NCBI GenBank assembly: GCA_013397845.1 | Contig: VZTG01008989.1 | Location: 228,687-292,686, forward strand | Source: Melanocharis versteri | Taxonomy: Eukaryota; Chordata; Aves; Passeriformes; Melanocharitidae | DNA length: 64,000 bases | Direction: 5' to 3' | In this document: piece by piece, positions 48,101 through 61,227 of the stretch | Numbering within the stretch: position 1 is the first letter of the stretch | Layout of the letters: each line of letters opens with the position of its first letter | The notes under the pieces: model-generated | What the model saw: the letters and a program-made list of their open reading frames with translations, nothing else | What the model was told of the DNA's origin: nothing | Database searches by the model: none | Made by a program: the position numbers and the translations under genes

Positions 48101-49224
48101 ACGCCATCCTATTTTAATATTGAAGACAATATAGAAACATTTGCTGTTGCTTTTTTTTTTTGCAAATTTCTTGAGAAGTTCCTCTACCATTTTTAATATG
48201 AAAGTGTCTCTTTCTGATTAAAGATTTGATGTATATCATAAATGTGGCTCCTTTAAAAAACAGCATATCAAGCCCTCTGTTCAGAAAAAACGTAGCTTTA
48301 ATACAGAGTAGCTAAAATATCCAAGGATTTTGCAGATTTTATAGAATATTTTCCAACCTTGAAATATCTTATAAAATCGGGCTGGATTAATGAAACACTT
48401 GTAGGCATAAAAAATACTGGTTAATTGTCATGCCATGCAGGAAAATCTTATAGGTACCTCTGAAGTATGGGACAAATTGACATTTGAATTTTGAATTATT
48501 ATTAACAAGAGACTGAGATAAGACAGGTCAAGTTTTTGGTTGTTACTTTTGCTAAATTTGTTTCTGACCAGGCATATCAAAATGTTCACAGGCAGCTGCA
48601 GATTTATCCCTGCAGAAACAGGGAAAAAAAGTCCTTACATAACTATTACCAAAGCCAAACACTTATAAAATAAAACTGTTTATTTTATTATCACAGTTTG
48701 TTTTTCTGTTTCATACTCACACTCTTCTTTGCATGGCAGATATGATCATCTACAGAAGTATAAAGATGTGGTTTGGGAGATGTCTCCAAAGATCCATTTT
48801 TGAAAAATCCCAAGCTATTCAACTGATGTATTTTTAAAGGTATCTTTGGTGTTATATAGAAAATTGCTTTGTTTCATTGTGCAAGTTCCTTTACATTTAT
48901 ATCACTTGCATGATCTTGGTGTCACAGTGACCTTACCCATATCAAAATCTTTAGTGCCAAAATAGTCCAGCTGTTTTCTCCAATTACCCTAATTACCCAA
49001 TGTCAAAACATCCCAATAACCCAGTCTAAACACATTTGATTCCAACAAATTAGCACATGTAAGGCTTTTTTCTCGTATTATTCAATTAAAAATGAATTTC
49101 CCTTCCTCGGTCCAAAGAAAATCATTACGCATTCGTCTCAGGGGACCAATTCCTTTTTACTCGAACCACTACAACTGCCTCTTAATATGGTAAAAAATGT
49201 AATGTAAAAGGCAAGAAGTCTACA
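45191..49224. other. AT-rich non-coding stretch
   Basis: Many short frames, none recognised. A small direct repeat (AATTACCC twice) occurs near 48983-49000. No gene or mobile element is supported. Confidence 0.55.
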
Positions 49225-49640
49225 TTAGAGTGTCAGGTGCTGTGAGGACCAGGGAGTGGGAACAGTGGGGGCTCCCTGTGGGCAGGCAGAGCCTGTCCCA
49301 CCCCCTAGCCAGGAGCAGGCAGCCGTGGGGACCTGGGGCAGCCCCAGCCCCTGGCATCAGCTGCCTTCCTGGGTATGGGCTGCTGTTTAAGTGGGAAGTC
49401 ACCTACGGTTTGGGATATGGGCATAGATGAGTGGAGCCCATGGCGGAGATGGAATGCGGCAGGAGCAGTGGGTCAGGCAGAGGCCCAGCAGCAAGGTTTT
49501 AGCTGGAAAGTAGGTCCCGTGGGTGGGGACAAGCCTCAGCTGCGTTGTTTCCTCTTCAGCATGGCATGGGGGCCTCTCTGCAGGGACACCCAGGAAGAGG
49601 GGCTGTCAGTGGGCTGTGCTGTCTCTCCATTGATCCTGGA
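49225..49640. other. GC-rich, CpG-poor block of unknown origin
   Basis: G-rich on the + strand (GTGGGAACAGTGGGGGCTCC and similar) with sharp edges against AT-rich flanks and few CpGs. A composition change like this can mark an old inserted element whose CpGs have decayed. Overlapping frames on both strands are composition-driven. The family is not recognised. Confidence 0.4.
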
Positions 49641-52038
49641 CTCAGGTGGCCAAACCTTTACGAAGGGCATTGTCTCAGGACCTGTACATGGAGATCCAAC
49701 ATGTTTCAGTGCTAACAATCAGAATGTACCCTAAAAAATCTGTATAATCTGTAAAGTAATTCTTCTGATGAAAAATCCTAGCAACTAGGTTTTTGATCTG
49801 AGCGAGGTGACACAAACCAACTTAAGGCAAGCATGGGCCAAGCTGTTGTTTCTAGTTTTACAGGACAGAAACTGGGTTGTTTGGTGGCTGCATAAGCACC
49901 CCAGTAAATCACCTCTGCATTCTAATTGATGTTGAGTTACATTGTACTTTAAATAATAGTGATTTTATAGCTTTAATTGCTATGAAATACACAGGCAGTA
50001 GAGACAGTTAACTTCTGGTTTGATCACATATGCTGTGCTGAAGTTGCTTTGCTATTTGTGAGTGAAGACTTTTCCCTTGGGAAAGGAGAATTAAAAGAAG
50101 CTAGCCCACTACAAAACCTAAAGGTCTCATCATCCCCTAAGTCATGAAAAGACTGAACGGAGAATCCACAGAAAACTACAGAAAAATGCAACCCTCTGTA
50201 TTGTGGGCTGACTCAGACAGTGGAAGCAATGTGTGTGCTGCAGTCTTACAGCTGATCACCCTGTGTGCCTAGGGAGCATTAGGTTTCATAGGTTCCCACA
50301 TCATACTGACTTGTTTTGCAAGACAGCAGTAACCAGATTGTTGACCGCTCATGTTTATGTATCTGACAGGACACAGCAGCATGTAGGTTAAGTTTCCCCA
50401 TCCACAATCTCCTCACGTGTGAGTAGCAAGCTATTACAGGAAATGAACAACACATCCACATTGTTTTCCCTGCTTTCCACACCCTATAAAGCAAGAAGTG
50501 CAAATAAACCTTGTGGAAGGGTAGGCTGCCAGAGACAGAAGCTGCAGAGGGACATGTCGGTGTCTGTGTGCATGGCTGCATCCCCAAGTGAGGGAAGCAC
50601 AGGAAGGACAGGTGCTTTATAACTATTTCCCCACTGCAGAGCTGAGTATTGATCAAACACTCCTGGTTGTAGGAGACTGCACGCACAGCTCAGTGTAACT
50701 GTTATCATGGCACAGTGCCCAAGCCGCTGTGGTTTTCGGAGTCGTGCAACAGGGAGTAAACACATCCACCTACATCAGCACTAATGTGGCAGTACGGTTC
50801 CCCCCCAGGCAGTGCAAATACGCCAGAGATTACCGTGCTTGTAATTGTCACATACATCTGTCACAGTTTTCAAATTTCAGAAGACTAAACTGAATAAGCA
50901 AGTTGCAGGTAACTAACAGACATGTGGATTGCCTTCAGATGTTCAGACCAGAAATGCCTTAGTGAAATCAGTTTCTATTATATTGCAGGGTCTGGTCAGA
51001 AATAGTTCTGGACCACAAGAACTGATCTCATGTTGACGAAAGATCAAATTTCATGCCTTGTATTTGCAGTTATGAAACGAAAGGTGCTTGCCAGCATCAG
51101 CTTTCCTGCAACAACAAGAAAACTCTGACATTTTCTCCTCCCTGAAGAAAGAAAAAAAAGTATCCATTTCTCATTTCTTGCTGTAAGAGAAATGATATTT
51201 TTACTTTCACATTCTTACTTTACCATATCAGGATTTTTTCCCAGACTTTAGGAGAAACCTCTACACTGAAAGCACTTGCAAAGTAATTTATGTTACTTTT
51301 ATATCTGGTCATAAGGTTGGACACCAAAACAAACTCATTTACAGTATTTGGAGCTGATTTTCCATTAATATTTTTGGTCAACTTGAATAAATAAAATTAC
51401 AGGAAGAATTTTAGAATCTTACAGTTGTCCTGGAAATTTTCATTGCTAACTGATTGTTTTTTGCTACATAAGGCTTGTCTGACCTCTTTTGATATCTTTC
51501 TTCAGGATAGGCAGTAGCTCATTAAATGATTAAAGTTTTATACAGGAACTACTTATTAAGAGTTTATGTGGGGTAAAAATTTTATCGGTAAGTCTTATCT
51601 GCCTTCACAATAAATGTATTCACCTTGAATGATCCATCCAGTTCCTCACCGACATTTTCTTTAAGTACTGGAGGTTTTGTCACCTCATTGCAATAACCTT
51701 GTTTTTTTGACATAATGTTGTTAGAAATAGACTTTTTCGCCGATATAAACTTATGGGTAGCACTTCAAATGGAGTGATGATTTGGATTTACTGGTGAAAG
51801 GAGAGATAAAACCTGTTTTCCATTTGCGCCAGTTCTATGTCAAGGAGATCTGCTGTCCATTTAGCTAGCTCCCTCCCTGGCCTTTTTGTGGCTGGGGTGT
51901 CGGGGAGTGTGATATATTGGGCTGGGAAGGGTCTGAGTGAGCTGTTGGTGGAGCTGAGGTCTAGGGAAGGGGCAAGACTGTCAGTCCATGTTTGCCTCAG
52001 TGCTATGTGGGGTACTGGCTCTCAGTGTTTTTCACAGT
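49641..52038. other. Non-coding stretch
   Basis: Short frames (longest 50279-50686 -, 135 codons) are not recognised. No supported feature. Confidence 0.55.
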
Positions 52039-52055
52039 GCTGCTGCTGCTGCTGC
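52039..52055. repeat. (GCT)5 microsatellite
   Basis: A short GCT trinucleotide run that creates the cysteine or alanine runs in local frames. Confidence 0.8.
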
Positions 52056-55000
52056 CAGAACAGACTGGAATTTCTCAGGAGGGCTTTCGATGGATTGCTT
52101 CTCTGTGACTGGCAGCTCAGATCTGCTAAGGAGACAGCTTTTTGTGATGCCAACAACAGTGCATGATGCTTGCTACCTAGATAATCAAGGCAATATTTGA
52201 TATTTTCTGGTTTGAACTAAATGTTTGGGCTAGAAATAAAATCTAATGGATAGACCATCCCTAATGGAAGTTCTACTCTAGATGACTTTAAAATACTTGT
52301 TTTTCTAGTGGAAAAGGAGGCTGTGCCCTCCCTCTGCTCACCAGAGCTGAACCCAACCTGTGTGCTCCAGATATGAATAATAGCTTTTCCTGTTCCTTCT
52401 GTACTTTTTATGCCTTCTGTAGGTGCCATCTATAATTTGTCGCACAACACTAACAAACCATAATTTATGAAACAGTTTAATTCCTCAGCTCAAGGTACTG
52501 ACAGGGTGGGAATTCCAAGGGCCAAAAAAGCATCATGTTTTTATGCTGCAGGAGCCTTGAAAATATAGATTAATAATTTGGGAATTAAACTCTCTCTTTA
52601 TGTCAGCCAGTGTCTTTCAGTCTCTTTATTGTGCAGCCATCTCCCTGAGGAAAATGTCCATTTTCATGGGTTCAGTCCCTTTTTTTTGTGACTATTACTG
52701 TACAAACATTGAGTAGCTCTTTGAGCAATGACATCTCAGAGGGGCAGTCCCCTTTGCAGAATGCATGCAGTCACCTCCATGCCCTGTCCAATTCACATCT
52801 GATGTATTCAGGGCAAAGATCTCTGGGACTGGGTGAGGTAAGACTCTCAAGTGTGAGGTTGTGAACTGTGAAACTCCTAGAAGTGCTTTTGTGAGGTGGT
52901 TTGTGTACCCCTCTATGGCAGCAGAGGTGTCAAGGATTCTGCTAAACTATATTTGTTGGTCTTTTTCAACCTGGTGGAGGGAACTGGTGGAATCCTGCTT
53001 GTGGCACATGGAGGAGACATAAATTCATTGGAAAGAATTGAGAAATATCCTGTCTTTCCAGGCACTTCCAAACTGAGTGCTTCTGTCAAGCTGTTTTGGC
53101 CTAGCAGCAGCAGAATCCTGTAGCTGTCTGGCAGGAGCAAATGAGAATTTCTCCAGAGGAACTGAAATTCTTCAACCTTGCCTTTTTGGTTTCAATAATG
53201 TGAAGATAAAGCTCTGCTGCCCGTGTAGTCCTCCCTCAGGGAGAACAATGTGCTGGAGGAGAGGATTTGTTAGGCAGGTTGTTGTGTCACTAAATTTGAG
53301 CAACCACCAGTAAAATCTTATATGGTGGTGAACTCTTACATGAACTGAACTTTAGGGTAGATTTAATGCCAGCTTGCATGTCATAACTTAACCTTGATGC
53401 TCAGAGCTCTGTGGTTTCTCTCAGGAAACAGGATTTTCCTGCACTAGCATTGTGTGTGATTCATTCCACAAGTTCCTGGTTGGGAGAACTAAATGTCACC
53501 CCTATTTCTGGGGGTGATGGGAAGGAGAGGATGTGAAAAATGTTGAAAAGATGTTCTCTAAACCACATAAGAGAAATAATGGGAAAAAAATGGAGTTACA
53601 TCTCAAGCCTTTATATCCCATGTGTATGTTACTGTGAGTTCACTCAAAATTGCTGTGGACACAGTGTCAATATTCTTAACTTAAGCTACTACTGTGTATT
53701 TCAGTCTTCATTGCATACTGGGGCATCCCGCATCAGTGAATTTGCAGCACATATCCCAGAAGGGAACTCTGGGGAATTCTGCTGAGTGCCAGCCCCCATA
53801 CACCCATCAAGCCCTCCTTTTATTTCACTGTTGTGATAAAAGCTATTGGATATGTACATTAGATAACAAAAGAAATTTTTTTCCTTGTTATAGCAGTGAA
53901 TCCTTATTCAAATGAAAGCTGTTGCACAGCTGCAACTTGGAAGATTTTGACCTGTAGTATTTGAGGATGGGAACATGGTGATGGATTACTGACATCTGCT
54001 ATTTATTTTGTCTTCTGTGAGATGCTGCTGTGTTTAATGATGACAAACAGCATTTCTCGGTGATTCTGGATGTGCCCATATTATTCAGCTAGTGGTCAAA
54101 CTTTTCAGTTACAAGGATGAAACTAAAATAGTTAAACACACTAGGAGATCCTGTGTGGAATAGGGACTTTCACCATAGGAAAAAATTGACAATATTCTAA
54201 GGTGTCTGCAGATGAAACTTTCACCTTTCCTGAAGGGAAAAGACAGATAACACTTCCCAGTCTGTGCTCACTTTAAGATCAGGAGAATAAACCCTATCGA
54301 AGGTTGTATTACAAATGGGTCCTTGCAAGAGTTCATCAGCCTCTTTGGTTTTCTTGTCTCTTAATAACAGAGGAGATTGACATCCAACTGGCTCCTGAAA
54401 CTATGAAGATCTTACCTATTCAAGAAGAAAAGCACTACAATTAGCAACACTTTACTGATTCCTGTAAACTGGATTGAGTTCACTAGTCTGGAGAAACTAA
54501 GATTGTAACCATGGAGCTTTTCTATTAATAGACTCTAAAAGGGATAAAACACAGGATAAAGTAGTAAATTGTTTCTTAGTCTGCTAGGAAAACTCCTGAA
54601 GCTGAGCATTTTCACGACAAAGTCTATTACCTGCACTAAAACACACCAACTGAAATGCTGCAATATAGTTTAAGTCATTTTCATTTTCCCCGTGTAGGCT
54701 TACAGCTAATAAAAATCCCAGGTGCTGCCTGGGATCTTAGATCTTAGAAGTAACAAATTACAAAAGAAAGGAAAAGAGGATTTTTTTATGAGTTTTTAGA
54801 AGTTCAGCCAAACATAGATGGGGATGCCTTTCTCTGCTGAATCTACAGTTCAGGGAAGGTTTAAATCTCATAGAGAAATTATGCATAATTCATTGTCTGG
54901 TTTTCTGCAGGTACACTGAGTGTTGCTTGTACTTTTCTCTATTAAATATAATAAGTGAGTGTTACATTGATTGGGCCAAAAAGCCTTGAACACTGATCTC

Positions 55001-55416
55001 ACCTGGAAGCTTTCAAGTCATGGTCTTGTAAGGAAATGTCCTTGAGTTACCAGTGCTGAAAAAGGGATGTTTGTTTAACTTTTGTTTGTCCCAGTTATAT
55101 GGCACATCAATGTACTCATCAATCTTCTTAATGATTTACTCTTTAGGGAGTCAAATGAGTTTAAAATATAAGCAGCAAATCTCTCTAGCTGTAAACTCTA
55201 GGTAGGTATATTTCCACTGAGACAATAGCACAGTGTGGGGAGGGTTATCAACTTATTAGAGGAAAATAACCCTCTGCACCTGAGAATTTTAGGTACTGCT
55301 AATCTAAATTGTGTAACTAGCAAGAAAAAGACATATCTGGGTACACCAATGTACTTTATAATGACTTCTTAGAGACTCCAAAAAGCAGAATTAAAAGGCA
55401 AGCTGATATTAATCCG
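52056..55416. other. AT-rich non-coding stretch
   Basis: No gene recognised. Frames are under 85 codons and overlap. Confidence 0.55.
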
Positions 55417-56013
55417 TTACTCGGGAAAATATTTCCAGGTGTAGTAAAATCTATCACTTCCACAAGTTATCGTTTCTAGTGACAAATAGCCAGAAAGATG
55501 TTTAGATAGAGATGAGTCTTCCAAGTATAACAGGCAGCTGCAGTATTTAAAACTCTTCTCCATGCAGGGTAACACAATTCCACTTTGCGGTTGTGTTTTT
55601 GCAGATGATATACTGGCAGTTTTGGAAAATTTGCCTTGTGCCCATCGGAAACAGACATAGCTGGAACTCCATTTCCCTGGTTCTTTGAGCCACAATAAAA
55701 GACCCCAGAAATTTTCATTCAGCCATTTTTTAGTGTGTGAATTCATCACTGCAGCTTTATTCACACAAAAGAAGTTGAGTCTCCTGTCTGTGCCAGAGTG
55801 AAGAATCATTGCAGACATGCTTGGGCTTTTGTAATGAGTGCTTATCACCCTTAAATGTAGAAAGAAAATTCCAAGCAGCCAGAGATCAGAAAAATCAAGA
55901 TCAGCTACTTCCAGACGCCTGTATTTTATCTGTGTGTATTCTCTTATGGTATAGCTGGGCTGACAAAGGCACAGCTGGGCTGACAAAGTGTCACCTGGCT
56001 TTCTTGGAAACAA
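55417..56013 (-). other. Unsupported 198-codon open frame
   Basis: An uninterrupted minus-strand frame. Its hypothetical product has no signal I recognise, and the 20-bp tandem duplication at 55953-55988 falls inside it. A second minus frame (55476-55718) and a + frame (55809-56057) overlap it. It is longer than expected by chance but has no promoter, splice or homology support. A low-stop conserved non-coding block or chance are both possible. Confidence 0.15.
55953..55988. repeat. 20-bp tandem duplication
   Basis: AGCTGGGCTGACAAAG occurs at 55953-55968 and again at 55973-55988, a period of 20 bp. Confidence 0.85.
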
Positions 56014-58720
56014 TTGACATTTTCCCTCTTATCTCAGTATTGACTGGAAGTTTTTAATTAAGCTATAGATGTTACTTGGAGCTGTGACTCAAATATAGGT
56101 GAATTTTCCCACTCTTGTGTAAGGAAGAAGAAGTTGTATCCTACTTTCTAGCTACCTGATTGAAGAAAGATACTAATAATTTCATTTACTAAATGCACTC
56201 TTTGGGTAAAACAGTAGCTCCACTCCTTGATCTCATAGTAAGCAGTATGTTCTTTCCTGGAACTGAACCACAACATACTAAGTCAGTAAAATAATATAAT
56301 TTCTTTCTATACATCTTCCTGTGTTTGTCCTGTATTTAATATAGGAATCAGATATAAGCAGTAGTAAGTGAAATATCTCATGCAATTCCTTGGCAATGTG
56401 ACTTTGACTCAGATACGCTTTAACTGAAATAGTTCTATCCCCAAATCTTTCCAGGCTCAGAATGTTTTTTAGGTACTCAAAAAAGTGGTTACAGCAGGTC
56501 ACATTGCCTGTATAAAGAAAAGAAACTATGCCCAAACCCACAAAACTACCAGGAAACTTATGATTTCACAAGTAAGCTAGTTCTGAATAGATAGATAGGA
56601 ATGCAGATATACACATAAGCAGACTGATGTATCAAAATTCCCCATTTAACCAAAAAACATCAGGACAGTTTTTCCCTCTGGTTGAAAGCATTGAGTTTAC
56701 TCCTACAGAACAAACAAAAATATCTGGCTGTGACAGGTGTTGCAGTGTGGATCTCTCTGAGGCATTGGAGTTAATTTATGGATGTTTGGAAACAATTACA
56801 GCTTTTGTAGTTTTATTCTGATGAATGGTGTCGCTGTTGATGTGGAGATTCAAGAAACCATATTTCTGTTCACCCTCTTTGTGCTTCGTGCTCAGATGAT
56901 GGTAACAGGTATAGCCCTACTTGTTTTTAACTAACATACGTAGTTTTGTTATATAAGATTGTTCAGGTGGGTCTGAGAAAATCAGTTCATATCCTTGTAA
57001 GTGTTGCTATTTCTTTGGCTGGGATGAGGCTAGGGATCTGCTTTGAAGGTTGCTGTTGTACCCCAGAGACTTGTTCCTTTTGCTACCCGAGCAAAACCTA
57101 TGGAAATGGTGAAAGCAGCTGAATGGGAGAAAGTAGGTAGAATATTCTTTCATTGGGAAAAAAATAAAATACTGATTAGTTGGGAAAATTTTGCATTGAG
57201 AGAAAGGCTGGCACCTAGTTACAGTAAGTACTAACATCCAGCACAAAGCTTCAATTTTGCATTTTTGTTCTTCGGTACTGCCTGCTGAAAAAGAGGATTT
57301 GAAGCTGCTTGACTACACTACTTCAAAAACTTAAATCACTGGGTTATCATAGCTCAGAGTGAAAGGGGAAATGAAAGATTATTCTGCATATTCCCAATAT
57401 TTCTGAATTGTCAACTTGGTTGGCAGCATATACCACCCCTGAGAGAAAACATCTGTGTCTGGAGTCAGTAGACCTTTGACTTAATTTGAAAGCACTTTCT
57501 CAAATGTGGAATTACTGGCCTAGACTCTAGGAAAAAAACCTTTTTCCCACAACTAACTGCATAGTCGACATATTTTGGTTTGGACACTGATTCTCAAGAG
57601 TGGGAAGATGATTTAATTTTATTACTGGGTTAATTACTTCTTACACAACCAGTTTCAGTATATGCATTTAAAAAGATGAACACTTCCAAATTCAGAAAAA
57701 AATTGGCTATTAGGGAAGTAAGTATTAAGCATGTACATGTTCCTAGATGGGCCACTCCTGTTCTCATTCATACTAAGGGTATGTAAATCCATCTGATCAA
57801 TAAGATTCAGCTTTTAAAAATAAAATTAGTTTGTGTTTTGAATTTTTCTAACTTCAGCTTCAAGTTATTGGATCTTTGCCTTTGCTGGAAGTTAAGGCAA
57901 ATCACTTGAATGAGAAAGGTATTTTGCTTGTTTATTACTTTCTGTCAAGTTTGCTTGCATTTCAAGTGTTTTCATAGTAGGTAAGTTCTGCTTTCTAATG
58001 TGTAAGCATTCAATGACTTGTCCTTTGGAAGAAAATGGGATTGCTGCTGTTAATGACATTAGAAAAAGTTCAATGTCTTCCACAAATATTTGAGCAAGGA
58101 AACAGCTGAGGTTGATGGATAATCTTCATAGAAGCAGAGTTCTAACTGTAAGCAAAAACTGGGTTTGGAACCATGACAATTTTTTTCATGCTGGAAATTG
58201 TTGAGTTCTGTCACAGGTGTTCCTACAGCTTAACTCCGAAATGAGTTCTTCTAATGATCATGTATTTGTTGACATAGCAAATTAATGATCACATCTGAGT
58301 TATGGACAATGGGATTTATAATTTCAGTGGAACGTCAAGTTGGCACTTGCCTGTTAACATGTTTATTTTCCATGTTTCTTTTTTGTTCTAGACCAAAAAG
58401 TACTTACTGTTTATGTTTCACAACTTAATTTACCAGTTACCACAAAGCCTTTAAAATCCAAAGTAGGTGCTGATGTATTCGGTGTGATATATTAGCTAAA
58501 ATTACAGCAAATTTTGAGTTGCTACAATTTATATAGAAAAGGGTCTGAATCAAAATTTTGGATCTAAAACACACCAAGCTTGAGGAGGATTTGGATTCAG
58601 ATCTAAACTCTGTGGTTTGGGTTTTTCTTTAATCACATGGTGTTACAAACATCTATTTCATGTTTCTAAACTGTCCCAGCTGTGCAGAGTATTTCCTTGA
58701 GCACATTGGACTTGTTTTTG
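56014..58720. other. AT-rich non-coding stretch
   Basis: Short frames only. A three-unit GATA run sits near 56589. No supported gene or repeat. Confidence 0.55.
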
Positions 58721-58775
58721 CACAGATGTAAATCAGGAGTAACTTTGCTAAAGTCAATGCAACTGGTGCCAGTAG
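58721..58775. mobile_element. Ancient amniote interspersed-repeat relic
   Basis: GATGTAAATCAGGAGTAACT, then TTGCTAAAGTCAATGCAACTGG, matches the old sauropsid repeat modules GTAAATCAGGAGTAACTCC / GAAGTCAATGGAGTTAC. Related to 23694-23750. Family (old CR1/L3-type LINE end or SINE) unresolved. Confidence 0.45.
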
Positions 58776-58800
58776 ATGACGTGTGAGTAAAGGTCTGTGC

Positions 58801-58821
58801 TGTCCCTATGATGTCCCTATG
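58801..58821. repeat. 11-bp tandem duplication
   Basis: TGTCCCTATGA is followed at once by TGTCCCTATGC. A minor local duplication. Confidence 0.75.
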
Positions 58822-60424
58822 CTAATAATACAGAAATTACATGTATTCATTGCATCCTCTTTAGGAAGAAACTGTCTGCAAGTCTTTGCATGTACAAGAA
58901 CATGATGCAGGTGTGTTAGCAAACACAGAGTATAAATGGGTTGGAATGGCTGCTCTGTACAATGGCCACTTGACACTTTTTTTAAGGTAGTGCTCAGTGC
59001 TGTTGCTGCATCCTCCTTCCCGTCTTTCTTCCACCTCACTGGTTTCTTCCAGGCTCTGCTACAACCAGTGAATTCTCTTCACACGTTTTGTAGCCGTGTC
59101 CTGTTGCACCCTGTCAGCTCACTGGATTTGCCATTGTGCTGTTTGCCTCTCACCTTTAAGGCTATCACTCATCAGCTCTTAGGAACCAACATTATACAGT
59201 ATTTGAGGTAAAGAGAATATAAGACCTGGATTAAGTGTTGATTTCCACTCCAGCTTTCCCTATTGAATTACATAAAGGTTTCAACCGAACTTGAGCTATA
59301 AAGAAACCCAAGCCTTTCTTTAGGTTGGACAGAGCTTGTAAAAGTCCTGTGTTTTTGTGTCTGTCATTCCCCATCCCTCCATCTTCATTATTCTTGCATG
59401 CATATCCAGTTTCGAATTAAACTGTGGCTGTTCTTGTGGTATTTCTTGTCCTGGCCAGAAACAGGAACTCTGGGAAGCATTGCTGCAAAACCCTCTTGTT
59501 GAGTGTTCCTGTGTAGCTTTTCAGGCTTGCTCAATCTAATCTTTGTTTTTAGATTCTCACTGGATGAAAATAAATTACCATTTCTTTACCTGTAGCTTTA
59601 TTTAAATGCATTTGCTGTTTTTCTGTTTCATCAAAGGAGGATATCAAAGAACTTATCTGTACTAGTGAAAGTGGTCTGACTTGCACCATATTATGCCAGC
59701 AATGAGAAACTGCCTTACAGATTTGTATTTTCCAAAGATGATATGTGGTCTCTCCACAGCTGCAATTCCCCTGGAGGAAGATGGTCAGACTTCTCATTGG
59801 GGGCTGTTCATTCTTGCCCCTTCGAGCCAAGAGCAATAGAAACCAGGGTCAGCCAAGGGTAACATCCGTGCAGTTACCAGTTCAGTAATGCTTAGCATGA
59901 AAATCTGATCCACTAAGGGAGCACGAGAGAAAACGGTGAGTCCCACAAAATGTCACGTTGTGTATTCTATCTGATAGAAGAAACTGGTACTTCAGATGGC
60001 TCTGGGCAAGTGATAAAATAGAGTGCAAGGAGATGATTAGATCTACAAGCTCTTCTTAAACGAAATACTAGGTCTTGGCTAAGGAACATACAAAGCCTGA
60101 TACTTCTTTTAAGTTGCCATTCAAGTTTGTAACTTTGAGGCAGGCAAGGATGAGCAATCATAGACTGCTTCCCCTTGAGAAAAGCAGTATTTCAAAGATT
60201 GCAAGCAGCGTGAATCCTGGAAGGAGCAGTGGGGATTTTCTTTTTGTGTACAAAAATATATGACTAGGTAAACTGTTTCGAGAACATGGGTGAATTTTGT
60301 AAGATGTCAGTTGTTCTTTCAGTATCTTAAGAGCAGCTTAAGCAGGTAACCTAGAAAAAACAAGTCTGTTCTAGGACTAGTTTTTCATTATTCAGAATAT
60401 ATCACATATTATTCATCAGAGGTG
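58822..60424. other. Non-coding stretch
   Basis: Frames such as 58936-59211 (+) and 59549-59836 (-) are unrecognised. No supported feature. Confidence 0.55.
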
Positions 60425-60927
60425 GATTGGCACCACAATATAAGAAAGATATGAAGGTGTCAGAAAGCATCCAGAGGAGGACTACAAGGATGCTGAAGGG
60501 TCTAGAGGGAAGACAAATGGGGAACAGCTGAAGTCACTTGGTCTGTTCAGCCTGAAGAAGAGGAGACTGAGGGGAGACCTCACTGCAGTTACAATTTTCT
60601 GGTGAAGGGAAGAGGAGGTGCAGGCACTGATCTCTTCACTCTTGTGACCAGTGACAGGACCCGAGTGAATGGCCTCAAGTTGTGTCAGGAGAGATTTAGG
60701 TTGGATATTAGAAAGGTTTTCACCCAGAGGGTGATCAGGCACTGGAGCAGGCTCTCCAGGCAGTGGTCACAGCATTGACTCAGAGTTCAAAAAGCATTTG
60801 AACAGCACTCTTAGGCACCAGGTATGACTCTTGAAGTGGTCCTGTGCAGGGCCAGGAATTGGACTCAATGATCCTTGTGAGTCCCTTCCAACTCAGGGAA
60901 TTCTAGAATTCTGTGATATTCAATCTG
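60425..60927 (+). mobile_element. CR1 LINE, 5'-truncated
   Basis: About 500 bp of the CR1 3' end in + orientation. Recognisable landmarks in order: CTGAAGGGTCTAGAG, TGTTCAGCCTGAAGAAGAGG, ACTGAGGGGAGACCTCA, GTGACAGGACC, TTAGGTTGGATATTAGAAAG and the 3' UTR end GTCCCTTCCAACTCAGGGAA leading to ATTCTGTGAT. The first part encodes the C-terminal tail of the CR1 reverse-transcriptase protein, here broken by frame shifts and stops. CR1 inserts by target-primed reverse transcription, which explains the 5' truncation. This copy is inactive. It is the best evidence that the host is a bird or close relative. Confidence 0.95.
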
Positions 60928-61213
60928 ATAACCTGTTTATGCTGTGCAAGAACACAGCTTTATATAACAAGTGTTCAGCTTGCATATTACATATAAACAA
61001 AACAATAGAACTGGGGAAAACTCAAAGATAAACATCAACCTATGTAGTGATTGGGGAAACTTGGACATCCCCAAAATTTTAAACGTAGACACCTTTATAG
61101 TTAGGTAATGGTGTATATTCTCTCACATTGACAATTAAGGCTTAGTTAAGGCTTAAAGGTTTAGATTAGACTCTTCATTGCTCAGAATCAAGTTTCCCCC
61201 AGACTTAACACTC
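60928..61213. other. Short non-coding stretch
   Basis: AT-rich sequence after the CR1 element. No supported feature. Confidence 0.55.
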
Positions 61214-61227
61214 GCTCTCTCTCTCTA
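61214..61227. repeat. (CT)7 microsatellite
   Basis: Short CT dinucleotide run. Confidence 0.7.
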
